The notes under the pieces: model-generated
Told to the model about the DNA's origin: nothing
The model's database searches: none
What the model saw: only the letters and a program-made list of their open reading frames with translations
Part shown: piece after piece, positions 1-13,024 of the stretch
Position numbering within the stretch: position 1 is the first letter of the stretch
How the letters are laid out: the number at the start of each line of letters is the position of its first letter
Translations under genes and position numbers: made by a program
Origin: Klebsiella pneumoniae
GTDB lineage: Bacteria > Myxococcota_A > UBA796 > SXON01
Direction: 5' to 3'
DNA: 64,000 bases
Assembly (NCBI GenBank): GCA_945861635.1
Contig: CAMAWH010000023.1
Span: 1-64,000 of the forward strand

Positions 1-534
1 TTCGCTGCGCTCAAAGTTGTGTTTCGGGTCGAGCGCGATCGCGTCCAACCACGGGCGCACCATCACCTGATTGGCGACGGCAACGCGGAAGGGGGCCGTC
101 TCCTCCAGGCTGTTGAAGATGCTGTCGGGGTACGGGCGCGTGATCGATGCGCCTTGCCAGACGAGCGCCTTGAGGAGCGCCGCGCGATCCGCGTCGTCCC
201 GTAGAAGCGCGATCGGATCGCAGTGGGCGGCGATTCCCCGCGCGATGCTCGTCTCCGCGTCGAAGACTTCCCATTTGGCCTGACTTTCGTCGATGACCCG
301 CGAGAGGGCCGCGATGCGCTCCGCGTCGACTTCCGTTGCCGCCTGGGGATCGAGCGTGATGTCGGACCACGCCCGTTGCGCGACCGTTCCGCCGACGATC
401 TTCGCGGCTTTCTCCTGAATTTCCGCGTCGGGCGGGGTCGCCTGCATCCACACCAGCACCGCCGGGGGGAGCGGCGGGTCGGCGGCCCATGCTGAAGCTA
501 TCAGGGCGGTGGCGACGAAAAGAGAGGAAAGCAT
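1..534 (-). CDS. Secreted protein of unknown function, 3' end outside window
   Basis: An open frame starts with ATG at 534 and runs off the left edge, so about 178 codons are visible and the C-terminus is missing. The N-terminus (MLSSLFVATALIASAWAADP) reads as a signal peptide with cleavage after AWA, so the protein is probably exported. The mature part is acidic and Ala-rich, with no motif I recognise. It lies 12 bases after the stop of the upstream gene on the same strand, which suggests co-transcription with the kinase/VWA cluster. The function is unknown. Confidence 0.7.
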   Translation of the reverse strand, partial: MLSSLFVATALIASAWAADPPLPPAVLVWMQATPPDAEIQEKAAKIVGGTVAQRAWSDITLDPQAATEVDAERIAALSRVIDESQAKWEVFDAETSIARGIAAHCDPIALLRDDADRAALLKALVWQGASITRPYPDSIFNSLEETAPFRVAVANQVMVRPWLDAIALDPKHNFERSE

Positions 535-546
535 CGTTTTCGCCTA

Positions 547-2532
547 TCAGAACGTGGAGCCCACGCCAGCCGTGATGCCGAAGACCGGCATCACGACGAC
601 GGGAACGTCGTCGGGGTGGGCAAGGCTGGTGGCAAAGGGCCACGCGGCCCCGCCCCGCCCGTCAATATCGACGAACGGCCGAACGCGATCGCCGAGATTC
701 TTGATGCCCGGCGCCGCAAATGTCCAGCCGAAATGCGCCGTTGTCTGCAGCGCGTACGGCAGATTTGTCCACCCGAAACGGACGGCGAGGCGTGGACCGA
801 AGCCGATTCCCGCGTCACGTCCCAGCACGACACCGATGCTCGTATAGAGGTCACGGTTGACCGTCTGCTCGTTGTAGATCTCCGCCTGATCATCTCCGTC
901 GGCGGTAAAGTTGCCGTCTTTGTCCGTCTTGCCATCCACGTCGTCGTCTGTGCCCGTGTACACGACCGTCTCATCTCCGGGGTTGCTGTGACCGGGGATG
1001 AAGAAACGCTCGACCATTTGGCTGGAGCCGTTCGCGCCGCCGGTGTTGAAGCCGGCCTCGGCGCCGAATGCGACCATGAGACGGTTGTAGTGCCCGCGAA
1101 TCTCGAAGGTCAGCGGGATGAGCGCGGGAAACGCCTCCGACTTTGCCCCTTCGGCGGGGTCGAACGTGGCATCGCCGTTTTGAGCATTACTCGCGATATT
1201 TTCACCCTTCGGCAGTTCATACGTGGCGTTTGCGCCGTTGTACTCGATGCCGCCGGCCAACATCGCTGCGAAGCGGACAGGGAAACCCTCACCGCTGCCG
1301 CGTACGAGCTGCAACGTGGCGCTCGGGCGGTCGTACCGCCAGATGAAGACCTTGTTGGGATTCCCGTCTTTCGGCACCGCGATGTAGATCTCGGCCTTCT
1401 CGTGAATCTTTGCGTAGATGGAGAGGTAGTTGAGGATATCGCCATCCAACGGCGGGGTGCACTCGTTCGGATGCAACATGAGCTCTTCGATGAAGTCGAG
1501 GCCCATCTTCTTCCGGGCCACGTCGCGAACGAAGTAGCGCTTGTCTTCCAATTTGGTGACTTCAAGGCGTTCCGAGAGCCCGTGTCCGCTGTCCTTCCGC
1601 TTCAGGTAGATGTCGGTTCGTCCGAGGAAGATGTCCAGTTGGCCCTGATCGTCGGGCTCGGTGGAAATGCCGTTGAAGAACACCTCGTATTCCTTGCCGA
1701 ACGTCTCGAGATTGAAATCGGCGCCTTCCTGCTGGAAGTCCACTTTCAAGGTAGGAAACGCGCCCTGTTGGAGCATCTGAACGATGTTGGAGATGCTGGC
1801 GTACAGGTCCTGATCGGTGAGCTTCGAGAGCAGGGCCGGATCCTGATACGCGAGCACCGCGGCCATGTAGTAGTAGTAGTTTACCGTGGACGTACCGATC
1901 GTTTCATAAAATGGCGGGATGTACTCGTTCTGGTTTTCTGCCGAACGCCCGATCTGCGAGTAGAGCAGGAACAACGGCTCGCGCAAATCGACCCGCTCCA
2001 CGAACCAGAGCAACTCGACCATTTCTCGTAATTCCTGAGCTTTTATGCCCCATGCGCTCGGTTGCCACGCGTTGTACGGCACCCCTGCGACCTCATCGAT
2101 CGAATTGCGCACGCGCTCGACGTTCTGACTCGGCACAACGGCCGGCTGCATGGCCGGAACAACCGTCCGATCACGAACCTTTCGCCCTTCCTGGTAGAGA
2201 TCGACCTCGGGAAAAAACTGTGCTTCCGGGCGGGAAATTCTCGACTTCACATTGCGCTGGACGGTGGTGTCGGTGTGATCGATCTTCGTGCCGTTCCATT
2301 TCAGCACGATCACCCGCGCCAGTTTTTCCTTGCGTTTCCGCTCCGCTTCTTCCTCCGCCTGCATGGCCGGGGTGTCCGGGGCCTTCGGCGCCTTTGGGGC
2401 TTCCGCCTTGGGGAGTTCGGGATCCTTGTACGCGGCGTCGGCGCCGCTGCCGAAGGGCGTGGAGGGCGCTTCCGCATGGGCGAAGGGACTGCCCATGCTC
2501 CAACTCAACAGCAAACCGCACAACACGCGCAT
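547..2532 (-). CDS. Exported protein, probable outer-membrane C-terminus, unknown function
   Basis: A 661-aa protein with a signal peptide (cleavage near AHA at about residue 20), then an Ala/Lys/Pro-rich, probably disordered stretch to about residue 60. A long middle region follows with no family I can name. The last 200 residues alternate hydrophobic and polar positions and end ...GITAGVGSTF. A terminal Phe after beta-strand-like sequence is typical of outer-membrane proteins recognised by the BAM machinery, so surface location is inferred. An Asp-rich loop (TGTDDDVDGKTDKDG) could bind calcium. It sits about 100 bases after the Ser/Thr kinase gene and directly before the exported protein at 1-534. 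Confidence 0.75.
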   Translation of the reverse strand: MRVLCGLLLSWSMGSPFAHAEAPSTPFGSGADAAYKDPELPKAEAPKAPKAPDTPAMQAEEEAERKRKEKLARVIVLKWNGTKIDHTDTTVQRNVKSRISRPEAQFFPEVDLYQEGRKVRDRTVVPAMQPAVVPSQNVERVRNSIDEVAGVPYNAWQPSAWGIKAQELREMVELLWFVERVDLREPLFLLYSQIGRSAENQNEYIPPFYETIGTSTVNYYYYMAAVLAYQDPALLSKLTDQDLYASISNIVQMLQQGAFPTLKVDFQQEGADFNLETFGKEYEVFFNGISTEPDDQGQLDIFLGRTDIYLKRKDSGHGLSERLEVTKLEDKRYFVRDVARKKMGLDFIEELMLHPNECTPPLDGDILNYLSIYAKIHEKAEIYIAVPKDGNPNKVFIWRYDRPSATLQLVRGSGEGFPVRFAAMLAGGIEYNGANATYELPKGENIASNAQNGDATFDPAEGAKSEAFPALIPLTFEIRGHYNRLMVAFGAEAGFNTGGANGSSQMVERFFIPGHSNPGDETVVYTGTDDDVDGKTDKDGNFTADGDDQAEIYNEQTVNRDLYTSIGVVLGRDAGIGFGPRLAVRFGWTNLPYALQTTAHFGWTFAAPGIKNLGDRVRPFVDIDGRGGAAWPFATSLAHPDDVPVVVMPVFGITAGVGSTF

Positions 2533-2632
2533 CCGACTCTCCGAACGAGGACCCCGCGAGTCTATGTCAAAGCGGGGTCAGGGGCGAGTCTCGCCGCGAC
2601 CTTGGGGGTCATCCATCCCTTCCAAGCCCGCC

Positions 2633-4906
<2,274 letters not shown>

Positions 4907-4944
4907 CGTACCACTCCATGGCCGCCCTGCGGCCGCGCCGGCGT

Positions 4945-6381
4945 TTACCGCTTCCGGCGCGCGACCCGACTGAAGAGCGCGCGTCGCACATTGAAGAACG
5001 CGGCAGGAAGGTAGTTGAGTGCGATCAGCACGGCGAGAACGGGAAGAACGAACGTTGCAGTCGTCGAGAAGGGGGAGGGCTCGACCCAGTTGTCCTGTCC
5101 CAGTTTGCCCGGCGGTCCGTCCAACCACGCGCTCGGGTAGATGCGCATCGTGGATTCCGTCTGGATGAGCGACGTCAGCTTCAACGTCGTTTCGAAGGAT
5201 CGACGCAGGTAGAACGGGTCCACGCGATATCGCGCTTCAAACCATTTGTATCGTTTGGCAGCGGCGGCGACGAATGCCTCGGCCAGCCCGTCGGTGTCGC
5301 GACGCACGAACGACTGCCCTCCGCCGACGTGCGCAATCCAGTCCAGTGCAGCGTTATCCACGCCACGGTTCTCGACGTCTCCGTTGATGAGGCGTTTCCC
5401 CTGCTTTCCGCAGATGTCCCGCGGTTTCACTTCGATGCCTTCGGGTCGGATGAAGGCCGGCCACGCCTTTCGCCCGAGGCCAACCGTGTAAATCGTCGGC
5501 GTGTACCGGATGTCGGCGGAGGCCCCGAGGCGGAGCTGCTGGAGCGCTTGCAAGGCGCGGGCGAGGCGCTCCGCGTTCGCCTCGCACAGGTCATCCGGTG
5601 CTTGATTGTTGAAACCGTCGGTGAGCGCGATCAACGTTGGAGCAAGCTGGCGATTGCCGATGGCCTGCTTGATCTCCTCTCTCTCCAGCACCGTGGTCGA
5701 GGCGGTCAGCACGGATTGGTAGAGGAACGTGTACCCCTTGCCGACTTCGAGCGACTTGACGGCCTCGCGGTACTCGCGCGGGTTTTCGACGATCCATTTT
5801 CCGCCGATGGGGGAGACGTCCGCTCCCTGAAAAACAAGGGGCGCAACTGCAGTTTGCACCTCCTTGGGGAAGAACGCGTCCACCACGTCGTTCCGACGCA
5901 GCGCCGCCTTCAGCTTGTCCATCCGCGTCTTGCCGTCGTTTCCGTCGACGATCGCCATCGAGCCGGAGCCGTCGATCAGCAGGATGAAGAGCTGTTTGGT
6001 GGCCACCGGTTCGTGGGGAACAATCGTGACTTTCCGGGCGCCGGCGGTGGAGAGCTGCTGCTTGTTGTGTAGAATCGTCAGGCTTTGATCGGACAACGGC
6101 ACCGGCCACGGCGATCCATCCACGCGCATCTGGAACGCGACGCGCACGGTGCCGCTGGCCCGGTCGACGAAGGGCAGGCACGCCTGGCGCTCGGCGTCAT
6201 CCCCGATCTCGGCGTAGCAATCCTCTCTTCCCGAGAAGATGTAGAGGCCGAGCTGCTCGACTTTCTGCCCTGCCGCCTTGGAATCCGCGGTGCGCACCGT
6301 CGTGCCGGCGACCGGGTTCAGGTCGCTCACGCACCCCGCGACTGCCACCAACACGGCCAGAAGTACGGCGAGCCGCCTCAT
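4945..6381 (-). CDS. VWA-domain lipoprotein with C-terminal membrane helix
   Basis: A 478-aa protein. The N-terminus MRRLAVLLAVLVAVAGC is a lipoprotein signal with lipobox Cys17. From about residue 130 there is a von Willebrand factor A domain with the metal-site motif DGSGS (in LFILLIDGSGSMAIV) and an ALTDGFN segment later in the fold. A hydrophobic helix near 445-465 (FVLPVLAVLIALNYLPAAFF) followed by an Arg/Lys-rich tail suggests a second membrane anchor. VWA domains bind partners through a divalent metal, so a scaffold or adhesion role at the envelope is likely. The start overlaps the stop of the upstream membrane protein (ATGA), and the kinase gene follows after 38 bases. Confidence 0.88.
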   Translation of the reverse strand: MRRLAVLLAVLVAVAGCVSDLNPVAGTTVRTADSKAAGQKVEQLGLYIFSGREDCYAEIGDDAERQACLPFVDRASGTVRVAFQMRVDGSPWPVPLSDQSLTILHNKQQLSTAGARKVTIVPHEPVATKQLFILLIDGSGSMAIVDGNDGKTRMDKLKAALRRNDVVDAFFPKEVQTAVAPLVFQGADVSPIGGKWIVENPREYREAVKSLEVGKGYTFLYQSVLTASTTVLEREEIKQAIGNRQLAPTLIALTDGFNNQAPDDLCEANAERLARALQALQQLRLGASADIRYTPTIYTVGLGRKAWPAFIRPEGIEVKPRDICGKQGKRLINGDVENRGVDNAALDWIAHVGGGQSFVRRDTDGLAEAFVAAAAKRYKWFEARYRVDPFYLRRSFETTLKLTSLIQTESTMRIYPSAWLDGPPGKLGQDNWVEPSPFSTTATFVLPVLAVLIALNYLPAAFFNVRRALFSRVARRKR

Positions 6382-7379
6382 TTCTCCTCACGCGGGAGCA
6401 TGATGAATTCGACGACGGTTTGATTGCCGGGCGGGCCGAGGAGGATGCGATCCCCACTGCGCAGGCGTGTCTCCAGCGGCGCCGAACGCCGGGGATCGTA
6501 GGAGAGGTCGACGCGCTCAAGGAAGCGGCGCACGGCGGTGGGCTGGAGCGTGAGTCCGCGGGCGCGGTATTCCTGCTTTCGGTTGACCATCACCGAGAGG
6601 TGCATTTCGAGGACGCCGTCCTCGGAGGGGAGAAATACGTCGAGCCCTCGGGGAAAGTGCCCGACAAACCTTTCACGCGGAGCGGCGTCCAACGCGTCGA
6701 TGGGAATCCGGCGCCCGTGCCGCGTTTCGGTGACGATCCGGAGCCACCCAGCGTATAAACTATCCGGGATTGCCCAAGCAAATCCGCCGAACGTGAATCC
6801 GAACGCAAGCGCGCCGCACGCCGATGCCAGATACAGATCGTCGGAGAAAAAGTAGGTGGGATACCCCATTCCGTGCCAAACCGCCGCGCCGACGAGGCCC
6901 GCCGCGATTCCGGCCAGAACATGGCTGACGAAGCCGCGAAAGCGGCGCATCATCAGCGGCCCCGCACTGGCCCCGATGCCCGTGAACACCCATGCCACAA
7001 GCCGGTATTTCAGCGACACCAGCGACGGATCGGCAAGGTCCTCCGCGCTTCCGCTGAACAAAATGGGCGCGAAGATCTTGTACCACCCCCAATACCACCC
7101 GATGGCCAGGGTGGCGGCGATGAAGAAACTCCCGAACGTCTTCAGCAAACGGGTGAAGACCGGCGTTCTGGTCAGCGTCCCTTCTGCAAGCGTGGTGGCG
7201 CCTGCCGCGGACGCGCTGACCAGCCCCAGGAACACGGGCCCATCCCAATCCACCGGCCACGGCGAGCCGAGGAGCGTGACGGCGAGCACAAACCACCACG
7301 CCAGCAGCGCCGCCGCTGCGGAAAGGAACGCCACCGAAAGGTGCCGCATCGGCGTGTACGGAATGAGGAAGATGTTCAC
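6378..7379 (-). CDS. Polytopic membrane protein with cytoplasmic C-terminal domain (FHA-like?)
   Basis: I count about six membrane segments in the first 220 residues, starting with MRHLSVAFLSAAAALLAWWF. A soluble C-terminal region of about 110 residues contains RSGDRILLGPPGNQTVVEF, which resembles the last strands of an FHA-type beta sandwich; this is a weak similarity and inferred only. The start may be GTG at 7379 (VNIFLIPY...) or ATG at 7349. The ATG leaves more room for the divergent promoter of the FHA gene at 7430. Its stop overlaps the start of the VWA lipoprotein. It probably works with the kinase/VWA/FHA group. Confidence 0.8.
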   Translation of the reverse strand: MNIFLIPYTPMRHLSVAFLSAAAALLAWWFVLAVTLLGSPWPVDWDGPVFLGLVSASAAGATTLAEGTLTRTPVFTRLLKTFGSFFIAATLAIGWYWGWYKIFAPILFSGSAEDLADPSLVSLKYRLVAWVFTGIGASAGPLMMRRFRGFVSHVLAGIAAGLVGAAVWHGMGYPTYFFSDDLYLASACGALAFGFTFGGFAWAIPDSLYAGWLRIVTETRHGRRIPIDALDAAPRERFVGHFPRGLDVFLPSEDGVLEMHLSVMVNRKQEYRARGLTLQPTAVRRFLERVDLSYDPRRSAPLETRLRSGDRILLGPPGNQTVVEFIMLPREEK

Positions 7380-7429
7380 GCGGCGGGACTCTACCGCGCC
7401 GGGCGCTATACTTCCCGCCGGAGCGCCCG

Positions 7430-9061
7430 ATGATTCGCGACGAGTTGGCTGTTTACTTAGTTCTGACGCCGGAGTTCGGCGGAACACGCTTCGGACCCTT
7501 CGAAGGGCTCGAAGTCCGCCTCGGCAGCGACCGGGAGCGGTGCAACATCGTCCTGTCGGAGGCGCTGGGCGTTGCGAAGGAGCACTGCAAGCTGATTCGG
7601 CAGGGCGACGGGAGCATGCTCATTGCGCCGACGGAGCGCACCGCGGCGATCTTCCTCTGGAAAGGCGACGCGCGCCGCCCCATCCAGATTCAGACGTCCA
7701 CGGCGGTGCGGCCGGGAGATTCCTTTGCGCTCGTCACGGCGGAGGGGCCGCGGTTTGTGATCGAGTTGGCGGCGCTTCCCGCAGAGATTTTGGCGAAGCG
7801 ACAGAAGAATCAGCGCGGCGCGCGCGGCCTGACGGGTCAGAAATTCGCCAAAGAAGGCTGGCGCATGTTCATGGCGCGCCTCTTCACGGTGGGCCCAATC
7901 GCGCTGGCGACGCGCGCCTGGTACATGGTGCAGTCCGGCGCGATCTTCCAGCCGAGAATCTTGATCACCGGCGCGATCATGCTCTTCGGCTACCTGGCCG
8001 CCGCCGGTGGTTCGTGCGCCGCCTTCAAATTCCGCCACGACAAAGTAAAAGTTGGCGAAACGCTCGACGAATGCAAGCAGAACCTTGCCTACGCGGACGA
8101 CCTCAAAAATCAGGGCGTCGAAAATCTCCGCTTCCACCAACTCGTGGCGCAGGTCACGGGCATCAGCCAGATGGGCGCCGCTCTCGAAAAGGAGTCGGCT
8201 CTCAACGACAAAGTGAAGGAGCGCGCCCGGGAAATCGCGGTGGACGGCGCGGACGGCTATGACTGGCTCTATGAGGATGGCCGCAGCGTCAACGAATTTG
8301 CGACGCTGCGCGAACGCATCGAGAAAAGCGAGGAGATCGATCCGACCACGAAGCGCCTCTTGCCGTTCGTCGCGGCGACCCAGCAGCGCCTCGTCGGCGA
8401 TTTCGGCCGCATGAAGGATTCGGGCGAAGCGGATTCGTGCACACGCGGCCCGTTCCGGCTGACCTACCGGCAGGCGAGATCGCTCGGCCTTGCGAACGTG
8501 CAACTCGACGCCTACGTCGCAAGTGACGCGGCTACCTTGGAGGGCGATGAGGGCCAGCGCGCCGCGCTCCTTGCCGCCACGGCCACGGCCGCAGGCGAGG
8601 TGCCCCCGGCGACGGCCCCGGCGAGCGAGGTCGCCGTGATCACCCAGGGCGTGGACAGCTGCGTGTTCGCCAGCGGAGACGACGATCGGATGCTCATCGG
8701 CAAGTTGATGAACGCCATCAACACGCAGGCCGGAAAGGCGGCGGACAACGTCCCGACGCTCGACCGCGACGTGGCAGGCCCGGCCCGCGTTGCCAAGATT
8801 TTCGCGGCGGACGTTGCCCGCAATTCCTATGTCGACAAAAAGGTGTTGTTCAACTTCACGCGCGGCGTCAAGAATGGGCTTGCCGAACGCTCCGGCGATC
8901 AGTGGATCATGGAGCGCACAGCCGACGTGATCGCGCGGTCGGTCGTTCTGCCTTGTCGCGGGGTGCTTTCTTCCGACAAGGACAAGATGGAGAAGGTGTT
9001 CGGCACCTTGCCGCAGCCGGTGGCGTGCCTGGTATTGATGTACCGGTTGCAAAACCAGTAG
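7430..9061 (+). CDS. FHA-domain protein with one membrane helix
   Basis: A 543-aa protein. The first 110 residues read as a forkhead-associated (phosphothreonine-binding) domain: EVRLGSDRERCNIVL, then VAKEHCKLIRQGDGS, then RPGDSFALV closing the fold. The His of the usual SxxH motif is seen in AKEHC. A hydrophobic helix follows around 170-200 (ILITGAIMLFGYLAAAGGS). The C-terminal 340 residues are unrecognised and carry spaced Cys (DECK, DSCTRG, DSCVF, LPCRG) that could form disulfides if exported. It is transcribed divergently from the kinase/VWA operon, with a GGAG ribosome site about 7 bases before ATG 7430. Binding to a kinase-phosphorylated partner is inferred from context. Confidence 0.85.
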   Translation: MIRDELAVYLVLTPEFGGTRFGPFEGLEVRLGSDRERCNIVLSEALGVAKEHCKLIRQGDGSMLIAPTERTAAIFLWKGDARRPIQIQTSTAVRPGDSFALVTAEGPRFVIELAALPAEILAKRQKNQRGARGLTGQKFAKEGWRMFMARLFTVGPIALATRAWYMVQSGAIFQPRILITGAIMLFGYLAAAGGSCAAFKFRHDKVKVGETLDECKQNLAYADDLKNQGVENLRFHQLVAQVTGISQMGAALEKESALNDKVKERAREIAVDGADGYDWLYEDGRSVNEFATLRERIEKSEEIDPTTKRLLPFVAATQQRLVGDFGRMKDSGEADSCTRGPFRLTYRQARSLGLANVQLDAYVASDAATLEGDEGQRAALLAATATAAGEVPPATAPASEVAVITQGVDSCVFASGDDDRMLIGKLMNAINTQAGKAADNVPTLDRDVAGPARVAKIFAADVARNSYVDKKVLFNFTRGVKNGLAERSGDQWIMERTADVIARSVVLPCRGVLSSDKDKMEKVFGTLPQPVACLVLMYRLQNQ

Positions 9062-9086
9062 CTGCGCCTACGCCACCGATCCTGCC

Positions 9087-9290
9087 TCACTCCCGGATGT
9101 CGTAGCCTGCTTCGTAAATGGCGGCAGCGAGCGTTGCGCGATCGAGTGCTTCTCCGTCGATGGCGACTTCTTTGCGCTCCAAAGAGACGCGCACCGTGTG
9201 CACGCCTTTGAGGCGCGCAACCGCCTTCTCGACGCTCACGACGCAGCCGCCGCAGGTCATTCCGTCTACGCCGAGGGTCAGGGTTTCCAT
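9087..9290 (-). CDS. Heavy-metal-associated (HMA) domain protein, CopZ-like
   Basis: A 67-aa protein consisting of a single HMA domain. GMTCGGC (residues 10-16) carries the two Cys that bind Cu(I) or a similar soft metal, and the rest follows the beta-alpha-beta-beta-alpha-beta pattern ending YEAGYDIRE. Proteins of this size act as cytosolic metal chaperones or as carriers for P-type ATPases. No such ATPase lies in the window. It starts 3 bases after the stop of queE and is probably co-transcribed with it, although the two have no obvious functional link. Confidence 0.93.
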   Translation of the reverse strand: METLTLGVDGMTCGGCVVSVEKAVARLKGVHTVRVSLERKEVAIDGEALDRATLAAAIYEAGYDIRE

Positions 9291-9293
9291 GGA

Positions 9294-9992
9294 TCAGACT
9301 CCGCGTTCATCGGGTTTCCAAATCTGTTTGTGCATCTGCATCTGGAATCGAGCCGGCACGCGATCCGCCAGCATCCACGCCACGACATCCGCTGCGTCCA
9401 CCAGCCCGAACGCCGTGGAGAACAGCACCGTGCAGCGCGTCTCCAGCGACTGCGCGCGCACAACGTCACGCGACCATTCATAGTCACGGCGCGAAGCGAT
9501 GACGAACTTCACTTCGTCCTTCGCGCGGAGCAGCGGCACGTTCTCCCATCGATTCGCCGCTTCCTCCCCAGAATCCGGCGGTTTGAGATCGAGGATGATG
9601 TGTACGGAGGGCGGCACCTCGGAGATGTCACGGCTGCCGCTGGTTTCCAGTAGGACCGTCTTTCCTGCGGCAACCAGCCGCTCCATCAGCGGGATGACCT
9701 GCCGATGGACCAATGGTTCGCCGCCCGTAATCTCCACGAGGCCCACCCCCGTTGCCATCACCTCGGCAACGACCGCGTCAATCGAACGGTGGTGGCCTCC
9801 GGTGAAGGTGAACACGCTGTCGCACCACGTACACCGCAGGTTGCACCCGGCGAGTCGGACGAAAACGCATGCCAAGCCGGCAAACGTGCTCTCCCCCTGA
9901 ATGGAGGTGTAGACCTCGATCAGGCGCAGCCGCTCCGCCGCGGGAATGGCCGCCTCCGCCTCGCGCCCGCCGCTCTCGTCCAATGGAACCAC
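9294..9992 (-). CDS. queE: 7-carboxy-7-deazaguanine synthase (radical SAM)
   Basis: A 232-aa radical SAM enzyme making the deazapurine ring for queuosine/7-deazaguanine pathways. The cluster motif CNLRCTWC supplies Cys50, Cys54 and Cys57, in the CxxxCxxC spacing typical of most QueE proteins. YTSIQGEST (28-36) is the family's N-terminal signature, and VEITGGEPL is the SAM-binding GGE motif. The end LADRVPARFQMQMHKQIW is typical of QueE. Translation may begin at GTG 9992. It is divergent from fumC, with 34 bases between the starts. No other queuosine genes are in the window. Confidence 0.95.
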   Translation of the reverse strand: MVPLDESGGREAEAAIPAAERLRLIEVYTSIQGESTFAGLACVFVRLAGCNLRCTWCDSVFTFTGGHHRSIDAVVAEVMATGVGLVEITGGEPLVHRQVIPLMERLVAAGKTVLLETSGSRDISEVPPSVHIILDLKPPDSGEEAANRWENVPLLRAKDEVKFVIASRRDYEWSRDVVRAQSLETRCTVLFSTAFGLVDAADVVAWMLADRVPARFQMQMHKQIWKPDERGV

Positions 9993-10026
9993 GCCGGGGT
10001 TATATCGCGGGCCCCGGGGAGGTCCG

Positions 10027-11412
<1,386 letters not shown>

Positions 11413-11441
11413 TCCAGAACGATTCACCGCCTCCGCGGCGA

Positions 11442-12233
11442 CTACCCTTCGTCGTTCAACGCCATCATCGCGGTAAGGACGGCGGTGTAGTCCGCCTTGT
11501 CGTACACGGTGATTTCCAGGTTTTCGTCCAGCATGAACAGCGTCGGATACCCGGCCCCCTTCAGCCAGGCGATCAGCTCCTGATCGACGTCCTGAAGGAC
11601 GGCGATGTTCGGGTTCGGGTAGGCCTTCACCCACTTGTTGACCGCCTTCTGGTCGATTTCGGTGGCGGCGCTGCCGTTTCCGGCATCGAGCACGGTGATG
11701 TAAAGGACCTTGCCGGTGTCGATGACCGACCCGAGATTATCCCATCCGTACCCGGAAAGTTCGCTGGCTTCCCCTTCGATGAGCGACGCGAGTTCGTTGC
11801 ACTTGTAGCACCACACGCCGGACACATCGATGACCACCGGCTTGCCCTGCCCGGCGAAATCGTAGATGTCCACTTCCTGTTCGTTCTGGTCTACCCACGC
11901 GAAGCGCGGCATGGCCTTGCCGACCCTTGCCTTTCCATCCCATCCTGGGTCGGCCATCGCGTCCTTGCCGGGGTTGTACGGCCAGCCGCCATCGTAGATA
12001 AGTGAGGTACCATCGGCGGGATCGGAACCCTCCGTCACTTCCCAGGCGTCCTGATAGCCGTCTCCATCGGAGTCGAGATCTCCGTCACTCGTGCCGAGGT
12101 CGGACTCCTCCGTGACGCTGAGCCCGTCACCGTCGTCGTCGATAGCGTTGTTTCCACCACCGTTTGCGGCCTCGTCGCCCCCGGATGCACAGCCAACAAG
12201 AGAAAAAATCGCGAGAAGGGTCAGGGCGCGCAT
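11442..12233 (-). CDS. Thioredoxin-fold lipoprotein with Asp-rich calcium-type linker
   Basis: A 263-aa protein. The signal MRALTLLAIFSLVGC gives lipobox Cys15. A linker rich in Asp (DDDGDGLSVTEESDLGTSDG and more) resembles thrombospondin type-3 calcium repeats. From about residue 110 there is a thioredoxin/TlpA-like domain with the CxxC site in GVWCYKCNE and a cis-Pro region GAGYPTLFML. It is probably anchored in a membrane and acts as a disulfide reductase or chaperone outside the cytoplasm. The ATG at 12233 was chosen because the signal peptide begins there; the longer in-frame extension is not signal-like. Confidence 0.9.
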   Translation of the reverse strand: MRALTLLAIFSLVGCASGGDEAANGGGNNAIDDDGDGLSVTEESDLGTSDGDLDSDGDGYQDAWEVTEGSDPADGTSLIYDGGWPYNPGKDAMADPGWDGKARVGKAMPRFAWVDQNEQEVDIYDFAGQGKPVVIDVSGVWCYKCNELASLIEGEASELSGYGWDNLGSVIDTGKVLYITVLDAGNGSAATEIDQKAVNKWVKAYPNPNIAVLQDVDQELIAWLKGAGYPTLFMLDENLEITVYDKADYTAVLTAMMALNDEG

Positions 12234-12351
12234 GCGGACTCCGGTGAAGGGTGACGACGATACCACGCGGCTCCGGCGCCGCCACTCCGGAATTGCCAAA
12301 CGGAAGCAAACCGCCCCGTTCCGGGCTATACGCGCGGCCTCCGGAGGCGCC

Positions 12352-12990
12352 ATGGTCGCAGGCATGTTCCTCTCGCTTTGGCTCGTTGCGGACACGTTCG
12401 CGGCGGATGCGAACAAGCCGCACGAGCATCAGGGCATCGTTCCCGCCTACAAGGGCGCACCCCCTGCGCTCTCGCTGAGCGCATCGGAGCTTGCGACGCT
12501 GCAGTCGGGTTCCATGGTGCTCAAGCAGGTGGCGATTCCGGGTGCCGCGGGCGGACGTGGCGTCGCGATCATGGACATCCGCGCCTCCGTCGCCACGATC
12601 TGGTCGAAGGTGACGGCATACGCGCGCTATCCGGAGTGGGTGGAAAACGTGACCGCGTGTGGCAACTACCGGGTCAGCGGAAACGAGATGTACACCCGGT
12701 TTCTGCTGAACGTGATGCACATGGACGTCGAGTATTTCATTCACCACTCCTACCACCCGGAAGCGAACTACCTGACGTGGACGCTGGACTACTCCCGCAA
12801 CAGCGACCTGGACGACTCGATTGGCTACTGGCGAGTGACTCCGCTTACGACGGAACCTGCCCTCTCCCGGCTTGAATACTCCGTGGACATCCGCTTCAAG
12901 GGTTGGATTCCGGGTTTCGTGCAGGACATGATCGCGAAAAAGGGCCTCTCTAGCGCAACGAGTTGGGTGAAGAAGCAATCGGAACGGTAG
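12352..12990 (+). CDS. Exported START/SRPBCC-like lipid-binding protein
   Basis: A 212-aa protein with a signal peptide (MVAGMFLSLWLVADTFAADA, cleavage near TFA). The body has the helix-grip pattern of SRPBCC proteins: RASVATIWSKVTAYARYPEWVENV, then beta strands, then a final helix (GFVQDMIAKKGLSSATSWVKK). These proteins hold a hydrophobic ligand such as a lipid. A ribosome site GGAGG lies 5 bases before ATG 12352. It is divergent from the thioredoxin-like lipoprotein, with 118 bases between. The ligand is unknown. Confidence 0.85.
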   Translation: MVAGMFLSLWLVADTFAADANKPHEHQGIVPAYKGAPPALSLSASELATLQSGSMVLKQVAIPGAAGGRGVAIMDIRASVATIWSKVTAYARYPEWVENVTACGNYRVSGNEMYTRFLLNVMHMDVEYFIHHSYHPEANYLTWTLDYSRNSDLDDSIGYWRVTPLTTEPALSRLEYSVDIRFKGWIPGFVQDMIAKKGLSSATSWVKKQSER

Positions 12991-13024
12991 TTTGGGTGTA
13001 GACTCGCCCGTGGAGGCCCCCCCT

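Noticed and set aside
616..2031. Long open frame opposite the 661-aa exported protein
   Set aside because: It mirrors codon bias of the real minus-strand gene, has no signal or motif, and the minus-strand frame has a clear signal peptide and outer-membrane end.
4907..5128. 74-codon N-terminal extension of the Ser/Thr kinase
   Set aside because: It is Arg/Gly-rich, overlaps the VWA gene, and the kinase fold starts just after ATG 4906.
7457..9052. Long minus-strand frame opposite the FHA gene
   Set aside because: Arg/His/Ala-rich shadow of a gene with a recognisable FHA domain and ribosome site.
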